Below, one piece after another: positions 7,580 through 15,734 of a DNA stretch of 30,066 bases. Below the pieces are notes generated by a model. The model was not told where the DNA came from. It made no database searches and worked only from the letters and a program-made list of their open reading frames with translations. The stretch is from a bacterium (GTDB lineage: Bacteria; Lindowbacteria; 2-12-FULL-62-27): NCBI GenBank assembly GCA_016202645.1, contig JACQOF010000103.1, forward strand, positions 1-30,066. The letters are read 5' to 3'. A program made the translations under genes and the position numbers. Within the stretch, counting starts at the first letter, position 1; each line of letters opens with the position of its first letter.

Positions 7580-7596
7580 GGTAAGGTCGCCCCCCT

Positions 7597-9213
7597 ATGA
7601 GCGAGCGAAAGCGAATCGTCATCCTGGGCGGGGGGTTTGGCGGTGTCTATACGGCCATCCATCTCGAAAAACTGCTCGGACGGCGGGATGACTTCGAAAT
7701 CCATCTGATCAATCACGAAAACTATTTTGTCTTTCAGCCGATGCTGGCGGAAGTGATCTCGGGCAGTATCGGGATCATGGACGCCGTCACGCCCATGGCC
7801 AAACTTCTCAAGCGCACCAAACTCCACATCCGGGACGTCGAAGAGGTCGATCTCAAGAACAAGGTGGTGGTGACGTCGCCCGGGTTTGTGCCGAAGCCCC
7901 ACCGGGTGCCCTATGATCACCTCGTGCTGGCGCTCGGCAAGGTCACGCACTTTAAGGGCATGCCGGGCCTGCCCGAGCATGCCATTCCCTTCAAAAATCT
8001 CGGCGACGCGCTCTACATCCGAAATCACGCCATCCATGCCATCGAGGAAGCGGACATCGAGACAGACCCGCAGCTTCGGAAGGAACTGTTGACCTTCGTC
8101 ATAGCCGGCGGAGGATTTTCGGGCGTCGAAGCCGCCGCCGACCTGAACGACTTTTTGAAGGACATCGCCCTCCGGCATTACGAAGCGGTCGGGCCGGAGG
8201 ACGTCCATGTCATCCTTCTCCACTCGCAGGACCGGATTCTGCCGGAAGTCGAGGAGAAGCTGGGACTATTCGCCGCGAAGATCCTTGAAGAACGCGGGGT
8301 CCAAATCCGTTTCAAGACCCGCCTCGCCGCCGCCACCAAAACCGAAGCGATACTGTCGACGGGCGAGCGGATCGCAACCCGGACTCTCATCTCCACCGTC
8401 CCCGCGTCGCCCAACCCCATCATCGAAAAAATAGAACTTCCGAAAGACAGGGGGCACGTCAAGGCAAACCTCGAACTGCAGGTGGAGGGCAGCGACCACA
8501 TCTGGTCCCTCGGCGACTGCGCGGTGGTGCCGCACCCGTCCGGGAAGGGATTTTGCCCGCCGACGGCGCAGTTCGGCATGCGGCAGGCGGCCGTGGCGGC
8601 GCACAACATTGTCGCCAGCATCCGCGGGGGGACCCGAAAACAATTTGCGTTCAAGGGTCTTGGCAGCATGTGCTCCCTCGGCCATCAGAGCGGCGTGGCC
8701 GACGTCATGGGATTCCACATTTCGGGAATCCTCGCCTGGCTCATGTGGCGGGTTATTTATCTCTCAAAATTGCCGGGCTTCGACCGCAAGGTCAAGGTGA
8801 CCATCGCGTGGCTCCTCGACTTCTTTTTTCCGCCCGACCTCGTTCAGCTCAAGCTCTTTCCGATGGGGGCGGTCGTGCAGGAGCACTACGAGGTTGGCCA
8901 GGAAATCTTTCACAAGGGGGACCTCGGAGACCGGATTTACATCATCGTTTCGGGCAAGGCGCAGGTTTCGGTGGAGGACGGGGCGGGCAGCGAAAAACTG
9001 ATCGCCACCCTCACCCCCGGGGAATATTTCGGGGAGATGGCCCTACTCAATCAAACCACGCGCGGCGCCACGGTGCGGTGTGTGGAATCGATGGATGTGC
9101 TGGCCCTGCGCAAGCAGGAGTTCGGCGCGCTGGCCGCAAACCTGCCGGACTTGAAGGCCAGCTTCGAGAAAAAAATGCAGCAGAGGCTCCAGGGCACGGC
9201 GTCGGGAAAATGA
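7597..9213 (+). CDS. Type II NADH dehydrogenase fused to a cyclic-nucleotide-binding domain
   Basis: This is a 538-residue fusion. Residues 1 to about 420 are an NDH-2 type flavoprotein with a FAD-binding VILGGGFGGVYTA at the N-terminus, NAD-binding VIAGGGFSGVEAA near residue 170, SLGDCAVVP (FAD-contacting Asp) and an amphipathic RVIYLSKLPG region used for membrane association. Residues about 425-525 are a cNMP-binding domain with YEVGQEIFHKGDLGDRIYII and a phosphate-binding cassette, FGEMALLNQTTRGATV. Glu480 and Arg489, the usual ribose and phosphate contacts, are both kept. NDH-2 oxidises NADH and reduces quinone without pumping protons; the added domain suggests allosteric control by cAMP or cGMP. 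It is a single plus-strand gene between two minus-strand respiratory operons, and its stop is 1 base from that of nuoN. NADH as substrate is inferred from the family. Confidence 0.87.
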   Translation: MSERKRIVILGGGFGGVYTAIHLEKLLGRRDDFEIHLINHENYFVFQPMLAEVISGSIGIMDAVTPMAKLLKRTKLHIRDVEEVDLKNKVVVTSPGFVPKPHRVPYDHLVLALGKVTHFKGMPGLPEHAIPFKNLGDALYIRNHAIHAIEEADIETDPQLRKELLTFVIAGGGFSGVEAAADLNDFLKDIALRHYEAVGPEDVHVILLHSQDRILPEVEEKLGLFAAKILEERGVQIRFKTRLAAATKTEAILSTGERIATRTLISTVPASPNPIIEKIELPKDRGHVKANLELQVEGSDHIWSLGDCAVVPHPSGKGFCPPTAQFGMRQAAVAAHNIVASIRGGTRKQFAFKGLGSMCSLGHQSGVADVMGFHISGILAWLMWRVIYLSKLPGFDRKVKVTIAWLLDFFFPPDLVQLKLFPMGAVVQEHYEVGQEIFHKGDLGDRIYIIVSGKAQVSVEDGAGSEKLIATLTPGEYFGEMALLNQTTRGATVRCVESMDVLALRKQEFGALAANLPDLKASFEKKMQQRLQGTASGK

Positions 9214-9214
9214 A

Positions 9215-10720
9215 TCAGGGCGCCGGCTTGAAGAGGCTTGCGGTGGCCTGCTCGGCAAGCAGGAGCGGCGTTTCGGATTGGATTCCCCAGTAGACCACGC
9301 CTGCGGCGCTGAGCCATAGCATGGCGATGAGAAATACGCTGTAGCCTTCAAAATAAAACACTGCGCGCGCGCCGTCCTCTGGTTCGCGAAAATACATCGC
9401 CCCGATGACCTTCAAATAATAGTAGGCCGAAACCACGCTGTTGAGGATGGCGATGACGACCAGCGGGATCATCCCGGCCTGGATTGCGTACGAGAAAATA
9501 TAAAATTTTCCAAAAAATCCGCCGAGCGGCGGGATGCCCGTGAGGGACAGGAGAAACACCGTCATGAGCGCCGCCGCCCAGGGGCGTTCCCGGCCAAGTC
9601 CCACCAGATCGTCCAGATGGTTTGCGTCTTTGTCCTTGCTGGAAAACAGAATCAGCACGCCGAATGTTCCGGCGTTCATGAGGACGTAGATGAAGAGATA
9701 GTACAGCACGGCCGCGAGCGCGTCGGTGGAGTGGAGCTCGGCGGCGGCGGCGACACCGACGAGGATGTACCCCGAGTGCGCGATGGAGGAGTATCCCATC
9801 ATGCGTTTCACGTCGTCCTGCACAAGCGCGATGAGGTTGCCCACCGTCATGGTCAGCACCGCGATCCCGATGAGGACCGGCTGCCAGACCTGCATCGCCT
9901 CCTCGAATCCAAACCCGACGAAGAGAACCTTCAGCATGCCCCCGAACGGCGCCGCCTTGACGGCCTCGGCCATGAAGGTCGTCACCGGCGTCGGCGCGCC
10001 CTCGTAGGCGTCGGGCGTCCACATGTGAAACGGCACGGCGCCGATTTTAAACAGGAACCCGACCAGAAGCAGGGCCATGCCCGAATAGAAGAGTCCGGGC
10101 GCGCGGTCGAGACCGACCGCCAGGTCCTCAATGCGGACGGTGCCGGCGGCGCCGTAGAGAAGCGCAATCCCGTAGACCAGAAACCCGGCGGCGAATGCCC
10201 CAATCAGAAAATATTTCATGGAGGCTTCGGTCGAATAGACGTTCGTGCGCGTGAACCCCACCAGGCAGTAAACGGGAATCGACATAGTCTCCAGCGCCAG
10301 AAACATCATGAGCAGATCCTGCGAAGCCCCGAAGAGGACCATGCCGCTGACTGAAAACAGAATCAGCGCGTAATATTCCGCCAGGTGGACTTCCCGAAGT
10401 TTGAGATATTTTGGCGCCGACAAAACCGCCAGTGTGCTGGCGAGGCAGATGATGGCGGAAAAGGCGTTGGCGAACGGGTCCATCCGGACGGCATGGTTGA
10501 AAGCGCTGATGTCCGCGCCGACTGCGAGGCGGTGCAAACTGGCGAAGAGCGACCCGGCGAGCGCGAGGAGGGCGATCCAGGCCGAGAGGAGTTTTGACCG
10601 CATCGGCAAGATGGCATCGAGAGCGAGGATGGCGATGCCGGCGAGAATCAGATTCAGAGCGGGCGAAATTCCGGCCAAGTCCCGAAATCCGAGGTTGGCG
10701 ACGGCGGTTTCAAAATTCAT
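9215..10720 (-). CDS. nuoN: NADH-quinone oxidoreductase subunit N
   Basis: This is a 501-residue antiporter-like membrane subunit of complex I with about 14 helices. Landmarks are the helix-5 glutamate in ALETMSIPVYCLVG, the FKIGAVPFHMWTPDAYEGAPTPV loop and the lysine-bearing DDVKRMMGYSSIAHSGYI. The frame is open to 10840, but ATG 10720 gives the normal NuoN N-terminus and overlaps the nuoM end by 11 bases. It forms one proton-translocating channel of complex I in the inner membrane. It is the last gene of the nuoHIJKLMN run and ends 1 base from the convergent NDH-2 gene. Confidence 0.93.
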   Translation of the reverse strand: MNFETAVANLGFRDLAGISPALNLILAGIAILALDAILPMRSKLLSAWIALLALAGSLFASLHRLAVGADISAFNHAVRMDPFANAFSAIICLASTLAVLSAPKYLKLREVHLAEYYALILFSVSGMVLFGASQDLLMMFLALETMSIPVYCLVGFTRTNVYSTEASMKYFLIGAFAAGFLVYGIALLYGAAGTVRIEDLAVGLDRAPGLFYSGMALLLVGFLFKIGAVPFHMWTPDAYEGAPTPVTTFMAEAVKAAPFGGMLKVLFVGFGFEEAMQVWQPVLIGIAVLTMTVGNLIALVQDDVKRMMGYSSIAHSGYILVGVAAAAELHSTDALAAVLYYLFIYVLMNAGTFGVLILFSSKDKDANHLDDLVGLGRERPWAAALMTVFLLSLTGIPPLGGFFGKFYIFSYAIQAGMIPLVVIAILNSVVSAYYYLKVIGAMYFREPEDGARAVFYFEGYSVFLIAMLWLSAAGVVYWGIQSETPLLLAEQATASLFKPAP

Positions 10721-12329
10721 ATGCAACCGCACGTTCCGACGTGATTTCCGGGGAATTCCCAGGTTGAGGCTCTGGGACCTGCCTGGGCGGTTCCGGGTGG
10801 CCGTACTCGGCATCGATCTGGACAGATTTGATCGTGACAAAGACTTTGAGGCTCTCGAGGGTCGGGCGGAGGTGCGAGAGGATCGGTTCCGGATAGACGC
10901 CCATCCAGACCATGAGAGCCATCAGCGGCAAAATCGCGCATCTCTCCCGCGTTGTCAGATCCGCAAGATGGCGGTTTCGGTCGTTCCGGATTTCTCCGAA
11001 GAAAACCCGCTGGACCATCCACAATAGATACACCGCCGAAAGAATGACGCCGCTTGCCGCCGCCGCCGTCAGCCACCGGGCCCCCGGAAGGCTCTGGGAC
11101 AGGAACGTTCCGGCGAGAGACAGGAACTCGCCCACGAACCCGCAGAGTCCCGGAAGACCGATCGACGCGAGCGCGGTGAAGACGAACGCGGTCGCGTAGA
11201 ACGGCATGACCTGCGTGATGCCGCCGAAATCGCTGATCTCCCGCGTGTGGCGCCGGTCATAGAGAAATCCCACCAGTAAAAAAAGCGCTCCCGTTGAAAC
11301 GCCGTGCGCCAGCATCACATAGACACTGCCGGCCATGCCTTCCAGGGTGAAGGAAAAAAGGCCGAGCATGCAAAACCCGAGGTGAGAAACCGACGAATAC
11401 GCGACGAGTTTCTTGATGTCGGTCTGCACCATCGAAATCAGCGCGCCGTAGACGATGCCGACCACCCCGAGGCCGGCCAGACATGGCGCCGCTCGAAGGG
11501 CGACGTCCGGAAAGAGCGGCAGACAAAAGCGGAAAAATCCATAGACCCCGAACTTGAGCAGGACGCCCGCCAGAATAACGCTCCCGCCTGTCGGCGCTTC
11601 CGTGTGCGCGTCCGGCAGCCAGGTGTGAAAGGGCACCACGGGGACTTTGATGGCGAACGCGAGCGCAAATCCGATAAAAAGAACCAGCGCGATCCCGGGC
11701 TCCACGGAGAATTCCCGGAGGACGAGGTAGTTGAACGTCAGGTAACCGGTCTTCTCGTAATTCAGATACGCCAGCGCCAAAATCGAAACGAGCATGAGGG
11801 CCGATCCGAACGCCGTGTAGAGGAAAAACTTGACCGCCGAGTAAATCCGGCGCGGCCCGCCCCAGACGCCGATGAGAAGAGCCATTGGAATCAGCATCAT
11901 TTCCCAGAAGACGAAAAACAAAATCAGGTCCAGCGCGAGAAAACTGCCGATCATCGCGCCTTCCAGAATCAGCATGCTGACGAGGTAGGCCCGGATCTGT
12001 TTTTGGATTGACCCCCACGCCGCCAGGACCACGATGGGCGTGAGGGCGGTGGTGAGAAGCGTCAGCCAGAGCGTGATGCCGTCGATCCCGAGAACATAGG
12101 AGACGCCCAGCGTGCGGATCCATTCGGTCCGCTCCAGGAGCTGAAAGCCTCCGTATTCCGGCGTGAACCCCAGCAGGACTTTGAGATTCAGCAGAAACTC
12201 GCCGACTGAAAAATAAAGGGCGACATGCCAGGCCGACCGGTCGTTGGCCGGCCACAGCGCCACAACCGCCGCGCCGAAAAGCGGCAGAAAGACCAGGGTC
12301 GAAAGAATATTGAGGTTCGTCGCGTCCAT
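10710..12329 (-). CDS. nuoM: NADH-quinone oxidoreductase subunit M
   Basis: This is a 539-residue antiporter-like subunit of complex I. Key features are the FFVFWEMMLIPM glutamate helix, PFHTWLPDAHTEAPTGGS, TDIKKLVAYSSVSHLGFCML, and a late SLAGTFL loop region. Length is slightly above the usual 500 or so because of a charged C-terminal tail rich in Pro and Glu that overlaps nuoN. The start ATG shares its last-transcribed neighbour with the nuoL stop (TAATG, 1-base overlap), indicating translational coupling. It forms a proton channel next to NuoN and NuoL. Confidence 0.94.
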   Translation of the reverse strand: MDATNLNILSTLVFLPLFGAAVVALWPANDRSAWHVALYFSVGEFLLNLKVLLGFTPEYGGFQLLERTEWIRTLGVSYVLGIDGITLWLTLLTTALTPIVVLAAWGSIQKQIRAYLVSMLILEGAMIGSFLALDLILFFVFWEMMLIPMALLIGVWGGPRRIYSAVKFFLYTAFGSALMLVSILALAYLNYEKTGYLTFNYLVLREFSVEPGIALVLFIGFALAFAIKVPVVPFHTWLPDAHTEAPTGGSVILAGVLLKFGVYGFFRFCLPLFPDVALRAAPCLAGLGVVGIVYGALISMVQTDIKKLVAYSSVSHLGFCMLGLFSFTLEGMAGSVYVMLAHGVSTGALFLLVGFLYDRRHTREISDFGGITQVMPFYATAFVFTALASIGLPGLCGFVGEFLSLAGTFLSQSLPGARWLTAAAASGVILSAVYLLWMVQRVFFGEIRNDRNRHLADLTTRERCAILPLMALMVWMGVYPEPILSHLRPTLESLKVFVTIKSVQIDAEYGHPEPPRQVPEPQPGNSPEITSERAVAYEF

Positions 12330-14218
12330 TACGGCGCCCCGCCCGTGAAGAGAACCAGCAGGGCCGAAACCCCGGCCAGAAACCAGATCGCGTAGTGCCC
12401 GACGTTGCCGGTCTGAAGAAAACTGATCACAAACCCGCCCGCCCGGAGCGACCCCCCTGTCCAGTTCACCAGACGGTCGATGACGTGTTTGTCGAAAGCG
12501 TGGCTGAGGACGCCGGTCCAGTAAACCGCCTTGACCGCCATCCGGTCGTACAATTCATCCACATAAAATTTGTCCGCCACCAACCTGTAGAGGCCGCCGA
12601 GGCCGGCGGCGATGCGGGCGGGGATGCCGGGAGACCGGATGTAGAACAGGGCGGAAAGACCAAGCCCCGCGAGGGCAACCGCCACGGAGGCCCACATCAC
12701 CCGGTCATGGATGTCCGCGGGAGTCGGCGCCGCGTGGCCGAAGAGGGGTGCGAGCCATTCCGAGAAGTGGTGGTGTCCGAAACCGGCGATCGCCGAAAGA
12801 ATAGCCAGGATCATCAGGGGAACGGTCATGGTCCAGGGCGATTCGTGCAGATGAGCCGCTTTTTCTTTTTCCACCCGGCTCGATCCGAAAAACGCGAGAC
12901 AGAGCAGGCGGCCCATATAAAACGCCGTGAGGAACGCCGCCGCAAGACCGATTCCCGAGAGGACCCTCCCGGACCAGACCGCCGGCTCGGCCAGGCGGGC
13001 GGCGACCAGGATCTCATCTTTTGAAAAAAATCCGGCCAGCGGCGGAACGCCCGCAATGGCGAGGGTGCCGGCCAGCATGGTGACGAATGTCACCGGCAAA
13101 TGTTTCCGCAGGCCGCCCATTTTTTGCAGGTTCTGCTCGCCGGACAGTCCGTGGATGACGCTTCCCGCCCCGAGGAACAACAGGGCCTTGAAAAACGCAT
13201 GAGTGGTCAGATGAAAAATCCCCCACGTATAGGCCCCGACCCCGACGGCCAGAAACATGTACCCGAGCTGTGAAACCGTCGAGTAGGCGAGGACTTTCTT
13301 GATGTCATTTTGCGCGAGGCCAATGACCGCGGCGAAGATCGCGGTCGCCGCGCCGACCGCGGCGACGACGCCGGAGGCGAGGGGCGACAGGGCGTAGAGA
13401 AAGTGCAGGCGGGCGATCATGTAAACGCCGGCGGTCACCATCGTCGCGGCGTGGATCAGGGCTGACACCGGCGTCGGCCCCGCCATCGCGTCGGGGAGCC
13501 ACGTGTAGAGGGGAATCTGCGCCGATTTCCCGGCGGCGCCCAGAAAGAGCAGAAGGCAGATGAGCGTTGCCGTGCCGGACGCGATGGGCTGAAGGGCCAC
13601 TGCGGATTTCAGCTCGGTCACGCTGAGAGTGCCGGCGGTCAGGAGAATGACAAGCATCCCGAGCAGAAATCCGAAATCGCCGATCCGGTTGACGACAAAG
13701 GCCTTTTTCCCGGCCGACGCGTTTTTCATGTCGGCGTGCCAGAACCCGATCAAGAGATACGAGCAGAGCCCCACGCCCTCCCAGCCGATGAACAAAACCA
13801 GGAGGTTGTCGGCCAGGACCAGAAGCAGCATGAAGAACACGAAGAGATTGAGGTAAATGAAGTATCTCCGGAATCCGCCGTCGTGGGCCATGTATCCGAC
13901 GCTGTAGAGATGGATCAAAAACCCGACCCCGGTGATGATCAGGCACATGACGCATGTCAGGTTGTCCTGCACGAGGTCCATCCGGATGACGGTCCGGCCG
14001 ACCGCGATCCAGGTAAAAATTTCGTCGACGATCACGCGCTGGGCCGGCAGGGAATGGATCTGAATGGCGTAGGCGTTCCGGAGCGCGCCGCAGAAGGAGA
14101 GAAAAACGGATCCGCAGGCGAGAGCCGCCGTTGTCTTTTTGCCCCACCACCGGCCGAAGAAGAGGTTAAGGAGCGCGGCCGCGAGCGGCGCGAGGATGAG
14201 AAATCGGAGAACTACCAT
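12329..14218 (-). CDS. nuoL: NADH-quinone oxidoreductase subunit L
   Basis: This is a 629-residue protein, the distal antiporter-like subunit of complex I. Landmarks are GWEGVGLCSYLLIGFWH, VNRIGDFGFLLGM, PLYTWLPDAMAGPTPVSALIHAATMVTAGVY (in parts), NDIKKVLAYSTVSQLGYM and the FSKDEI loop. The C-terminal part, including LYRLVADKFYVDELYD, leads into the long lateral helix and the last membrane helix. The start overlaps nuoK by 7 bases. Function as the outermost proton channel is well established for the family. Confidence 0.95.
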   Translation of the reverse strand: MVVLRFLILAPLAAALLNLFFGRWWGKKTTAALACGSVFLSFCGALRNAYAIQIHSLPAQRVIVDEIFTWIAVGRTVIRMDLVQDNLTCVMCLIITGVGFLIHLYSVGYMAHDGGFRRYFIYLNLFVFFMLLLVLADNLLVLFIGWEGVGLCSYLLIGFWHADMKNASAGKKAFVVNRIGDFGFLLGMLVILLTAGTLSVTELKSAVALQPIASGTATLICLLLFLGAAGKSAQIPLYTWLPDAMAGPTPVSALIHAATMVTAGVYMIARLHFLYALSPLASGVVAAVGAATAIFAAVIGLAQNDIKKVLAYSTVSQLGYMFLAVGVGAYTWGIFHLTTHAFFKALLFLGAGSVIHGLSGEQNLQKMGGLRKHLPVTFVTMLAGTLAIAGVPPLAGFFSKDEILVAARLAEPAVWSGRVLSGIGLAAAFLTAFYMGRLLCLAFFGSSRVEKEKAAHLHESPWTMTVPLMILAILSAIAGFGHHHFSEWLAPLFGHAAPTPADIHDRVMWASVAVALAGLGLSALFYIRSPGIPARIAAGLGGLYRLVADKFYVDELYDRMAVKAVYWTGVLSHAFDKHVIDRLVNWTGGSLRAGGFVISFLQTGNVGHYAIWFLAGVSALLVLFTGGAP

Positions 14219-14526
14219 CGCAAATACGACACTTCGTCGGCGTTGATGGTCCGGCGCGTCCGGAAGAGCGCGATGAGGATGGCCAGACCCACCGCGACTT
14301 CCGCCGCGGCGACGGTCATGATGAGCAGAACAAACACGTGGCCGGACATGTCTTCAAGGTGCCTCGAAAACGCCACGATGCTGAGGTTGGCGGCGTTGAG
14401 CATGAGTTCAATGCCCATGAAGATCACGATCAGGTTGCGGCGAAGAATGACGACGAGGACACCGATCGTGAAGAGAACCCCTGAAAGACAGAGGTAGTGG
14501 CTGAGTCCGACAGGGAAAAAAGTCAT
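14212..14526 (-). CDS. nuoK: NADH-quinone oxidoreductase subunit K
   Basis: This is a 104-residue protein with three membrane helices. The two functionally important glutamates are present in FMGIELMLNAANL and MTVAAAEVAVGLAIL. Its ATG overlaps the nuoJ stop in an ATGA, and the bases around the start belong to a repeat that also covers the nuoJ start. NuoK lies next to NuoJ and the first antiporter-like subunit and contributes to the central hydrophilic axis of complex I. Confidence 0.95.
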   Translation of the reverse strand: MTFFPVGLSHYLCLSGVLFTIGVLVVILRRNLIVIFMGIELMLNAANLSIVAFSRHLEDMSGHVFVLLIMTVAAAEVAVGLAILIALFRTRRTINADEVSYLRW

Positions 14527-15155
14527 TCTGCTTCGCCTCCTGCTCCGCCTTGTTTACGCTCTCGCTTCTGGGGGCTTCGCAGGATGGAGAGGCGGTCAGC
14601 CAGCGCTAGGAGCCAGTCGATCAGGCTGAAGAGCCGTTTGGGCGTGAGATCCCGCTTGGCGAGGACAACGCCCGCCACCATGGCCGCGAGGATCAGGATG
14701 CTCGTGAGTTCGAACGGCAGGAGGTACTCGCCGAAGAGCAGACGGCCGACCTCCGCCGTTCCCCCATAAGCTGGACCCGGGCCGCCCGAAGGTTCCAACT
14801 CGACCATTGACCGCATGCCGGGCGCGAGGATGGCGAGGACCGAGAGCGCCAGAAAGGCCCCGAAGATTTTAAAGAGAGTCATCCGGCCCCTGCCGAGTTC
14901 CCGGTCCGTCAGATTCAGGAGCATGATCACGAAAATAAAGAGCACCACGATGGCGCCCGCGTAGACGATCATCTGCGCGACGCCGACGAAATGCGCCGAC
15001 AGGAGAAAATAGAGCAGGGCCACCGACAGCACGCTCACCACCAGCGACGCCGCGCAGGTCATGGGATTCCGGCGGGTCAGGACCGAGAGCGCCCCGCCGA
15101 CGGCGAGAAGCGCGAAGAGGTAGAAGAGAATATCCGGCAGGACCGCGAAGATCAT
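14523..15155 (-). CDS. nuoJ: NADH-quinone oxidoreductase subunit J with a repeat-derived C-terminal tail
   Basis: This is a 210-residue protein with five helices. FVGVAQMIVYAGAIVVLFIFVIMLLNL is the conserved helix 3 with the pi-bulge region. The last 20 or so residues (SPQKRERKQGGAGGEAE) are charged and low complexity. They are encoded by the repeat unit at 14524-14582, so the tail probably arose by repeat insertion rather than by selection on NuoJ. The start ATG at 15155 is covered by the second copy of the same repeat. Overlap with nuoK is 4 bases. Confidence 0.93.
   Translation of the reverse strand: MIFAVLPDILFYLFALLAVGGALSVLTRRNPMTCAASLVVSVLSVALLYFLLSAHFVGVAQMIVYAGAIVVLFIFVIMLLNLTDRELGRGRMTLFKIFGAFLALSVLAILAPGMRSMVELEPSGGPGPAYGGTAEVGRLLFGEYLLPFELTSILILAAMVAGVVLAKRDLTPKRLFSLIDWLLALADRLSILRSPQKRERKQGGAGGEAE
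14524..14582. repeat. Split-arm repeat, copy A (nuoJ end / nuoK start)
   Basis: The arm CATTCTGCTTCGCC (14524-14537) and the arm CGCTTCTGGGGGCTTCGCAG (14563-14582) are identical to arms in copy B at 15153-15199. A 25-base unrelated middle separates them here. On the coding (minus) strand the element encodes the NuoJ tail and ends over the nuoK start codon. Confidence 0.75.
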
Positions 15156-15202
15156 TCTGCTTCGCCGGGAGTGCGCTTGCGCTTCTGGGGGCTTCGCAGA
15201 AT
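15153..15202. repeat. Split-arm repeat, copy B (nuoI-nuoJ gap / nuoJ start)
   Basis: The arms at 15153-15166 and 15180-15199 are identical to those of copy A, with a 13-base middle. The outer ends ATTCTGC (15154-15160) and GCAGAAT (15196-15202) are reverse complements. The transcript can therefore fold a stem that includes the nuoJ start codon. Confidence 0.75.
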
Positions 15203-15207
15203 TGGCA

Positions 15208-15723
15208 TTAGACGCGCAGGTACGTCTCGTTCGTCTGGACCTTCGAGACCCGTTCCCCCTCGGGCACGAAGCGGTTGTTATCGAGGAGCCGGTCCTTCGT
15301 GTACATGAAATCTTCCCGCCTGTGCGAGGCGAACTCGTAGTGCGGGGTCAGCTCGATGGCATCGCAGGGGCAGGCCTCCTCGCAGAACCCGCAGTAGATG
15401 CACCGGAGCGTGTCGATCTCGTACCGCAGAGGATATTTCTCCACGCTCGGGTCGCCTGGATCCGCCGCCACCATGGAAATGCAATTGGCCGGGCATGCCG
15501 TCAGGCATAGCTCACAGGCAACACAGCGCTCCTTGCCGCCCGGCCTCTGAATGAGCCGGTGGAGGCCGCGGAAATTCGCCGGCACGGCGTGCGGTTTTTC
15601 CGGGTACTCGCAGGTCACCTGCTTGAACCGGATCATGTGCCGGATCGTGATCCACATGCCCCGGAGGATTTCCGGGAGATAGAGATTCTGCCACAGGCTG
15701 AGCCGGGGTCTTTGCGTGATCAT
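15208..15723 (-). CDS. nuoI: NADH-quinone oxidoreductase subunit I (2x[4Fe-4S] ferredoxin)
   Basis: This is a 171-residue peripheral subunit that carries clusters N6a and N6b. The two motifs are CVACELCLTACP (Cys67, 70, 73, 77) and CIYCGFCEEACP (Cys108, 111, 114, 118). An amphipathic N-terminus with GMWITIRHM precedes them. The frame extends upstream to 16383 as a shadow of nuoH; ATG 15723 gives the expected N-terminus 11 bases after the nuoH stop. It is the only non-membrane complex I subunit in the window. Confidence 0.95.
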   Translation of the reverse strand: MITQRPRLSLWQNLYLPEILRGMWITIRHMIRFKQVTCEYPEKPHAVPANFRGLHRLIQRPGGKERCVACELCLTACPANCISMVAADPGDPSVEKYPLRYEIDTLRCIYCGFCEEACPCDAIELTPHYEFASHRREDFMYTKDRLLDNNRFVPEGERVSKVQTNETYLRV

Positions 15724-15734
15724 CGCGCGGGAGT

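Noticed and set aside
10721-10840. N-terminal extension of NuoN
   Set aside because: It overlaps the nuoM coding end in another frame and adds basic residues absent from NuoN proteins.
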